Shown here: in pieces, positions 63,564 to 64,000 of the stretch | Layout of the letters: the number at the start of each line of letters is the position of its first letter | Position numbering within the stretch: the stretch's first letter is position 1 | Assembly (NCBI RefSeq): GCF_008830185.1 | Contig: NZ_WAGX01000004.1 | Span: 434,001 to 498,000, forward strand | DNA: 64,000 bases | Reading direction: 5' to 3' | Source of the DNA: Candidatus Galacturonatibacter soehngenii | GTDB lineage: Bacteria; Bacillota; Clostridia; Lachnospirales; Lachnospiraceae | Position numbers and translations under genes: made by a program | Notes under the pieces: generated by a model | Database searches by the model: none | What the model saw: the letters and a program-made list of their open reading frames with translations, nothing else | Told to the model about the DNA's origin: nothing

Positions 63564-63956
63564 TTAACAACAATTATTATCAGAACATCCGTAACTATCC
63601 ATTTTTTTCATAGTTCCTCTTACCGCTTTCGGTTTTTTTTCTAATGTGCCTTCAGGTAGATCAAGTAAATCTGTAAACTCATCGTTAGTTGGATATCTAC
63701 CAGTTATTACGATTTCTCCATCTACAACGATGAGTGGCAATTCATCTACACCTTTTACGTTAATAAATTCATTTACATCTTTATTATTTATAAACTCTTG
63801 CGGTGAAGAGGAAAGATTAAACCTTTCTACTTCTACACCTTTTTTCTTAAGCGTATTTAGAATTGTCGAAATTCTGATAAGCTCTGGATCCACTCCAACA
63901 CCACAAAGACCCGTTGAGCAACACATTGCTGGCTCATAAATAAACATTTTTTTCAT
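63564..63956 (-). CDS. arsD: Arsenic metallochaperone ArsD
   Basis: The 130-residue protein carries the ArsD metal-binding cysteines: CC at 12-13 and Cys18 in PAMCCSTGLCGVGVDP, and a C-terminal CSDNNCC group. It binds arsenite or antimonite and hands it to ArsA. Other conserved parts are VKGVDELPLIVVDGE and ITGRYPTNDEF. A good AAGGAG site lies upstream of its ATG. ArsR and the pump gene would be expected upstream on the minus strand beyond the right edge of the window. The order arsD then arsA fits known ars operons. Confidence 0.93.
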   Translation of the reverse strand: MKKMFIYEPAMCCSTGLCGVGVDPELIRISTILNTLKKKGVEVERFNLSSSPQEFINNKDVNEFINVKGVDELPLIVVDGEIVITGRYPTNDEFTDLLDLPEGTLEKKPKAVRGTMKKMDSYGCSDNNCC

Positions 63957-64000
63957 AGAAAATATCTCCTTATTGATTATATTTGTTATTAGCTATTGGT

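Noticed and set aside
1-64000. CRISPR arrays, tRNA or rRNA genes
   Set aside because: No regularly spaced direct repeats and no cloverleaf or ribosomal sequence were recognised by eye. A tRNAscan and CRISPR search would be decisive.

Overview
The window is AT-rich DNA from a low-GC Gram-positive anaerobe, most likely a clostridial member of the Lachnospiraceae, with a gene mix like that of Lachnoclostridium phytofermentans. The reasons are lipoprotein-type solute-binding proteins, a YesM/YesN sensor-regulator pair beside an ABC sugar importer that lacks its own ATPase, purine-rich ribosome binding sites (AGGAGG type) with several TTG starts, a DUF4317 protein, a linear amide hydrolase, CarD, and many U-tract terminators. 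The species is inferred from memory, not from a search. No rRNA, tRNA, CRISPR array or intact insertion sequence was seen.

Layout. 1-4.3 kb: accessory genes and relics (5'-cut methyltransferase, frameshifted ICMT-like remnant, GNAT, DUF3781, a gene with an in-frame stop, MBL hydrolase, tocopherol cyclase-like protein). 4.5-11.3 kb: tyrosine recombinase, two-component system, and a divergent MacAB-type efflux operon. 11.5-20.2 kb: AI-2E-family permease, four-module CoA-disulfide reductase/sulfur carrier protein with a hotdog thioesterase, Ntn-type amide hydrolase, chemoreceptor, small zinc-ribbon and membrane proteins. 20.3-24.5 kb: class Ia ribonucleotide reductase nrdAB and CarD. 25.2-35.4 kb: terpenoid-cyclase-like protein, Nudix, then a LysR regulator followed by nikABCDE, a MATE exporter and a zinc-type deacylase in one tightly packed operon. 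35.4-39.1 kb: a leader-controlled gene of unknown function, a stand-alone L25/Ctc-like protein, a decayed MocR regulator and a DUF4317 gene. 39.2-44.9 kb: sugar ABC importer plus YesM/YesN. 44.9-46.7 kb: small genes, relics, HxlR. 46.9-54.7 kb: LysR with a MetE-like methyltransferase, diguanylate cyclase, a double-MerR regulator with a WYL regulator and a VOC protein, DUF2200, rpiA and a cysteine-rich pentapeptide protein. 54.7-57.7 kb: a large secreted papain-type protease next to a tiny Big2 relic. 57.9-61.3 kb: AT-rich accessory genes (AAA ATPase, zinc-ribbon protein, PhnB-like, methyltransferase). 61.8-64 kb: arsA and arsD, the start of an arsenic resistance operon that runs off the window.

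The most interesting unit is 26995-35423. A NikA-like binding protein is followed by importer, exporter and deacylase genes that overlap or abut. The NikA homologue keeps the Arg of the RPF motif but has Tyr where Escherichia coli NikA has the metal-binding His416 (alignment from memory). An export, import and processing cycle for a small metal-binding or acylated ligand is a reasonable but unproven reading. Other points of interest are two mRNA leaders with hairpins (upstream of carD and of the 35588 gene), a double-MerR protein, a four-domain sulfur-transfer fusion, and several gene relics.
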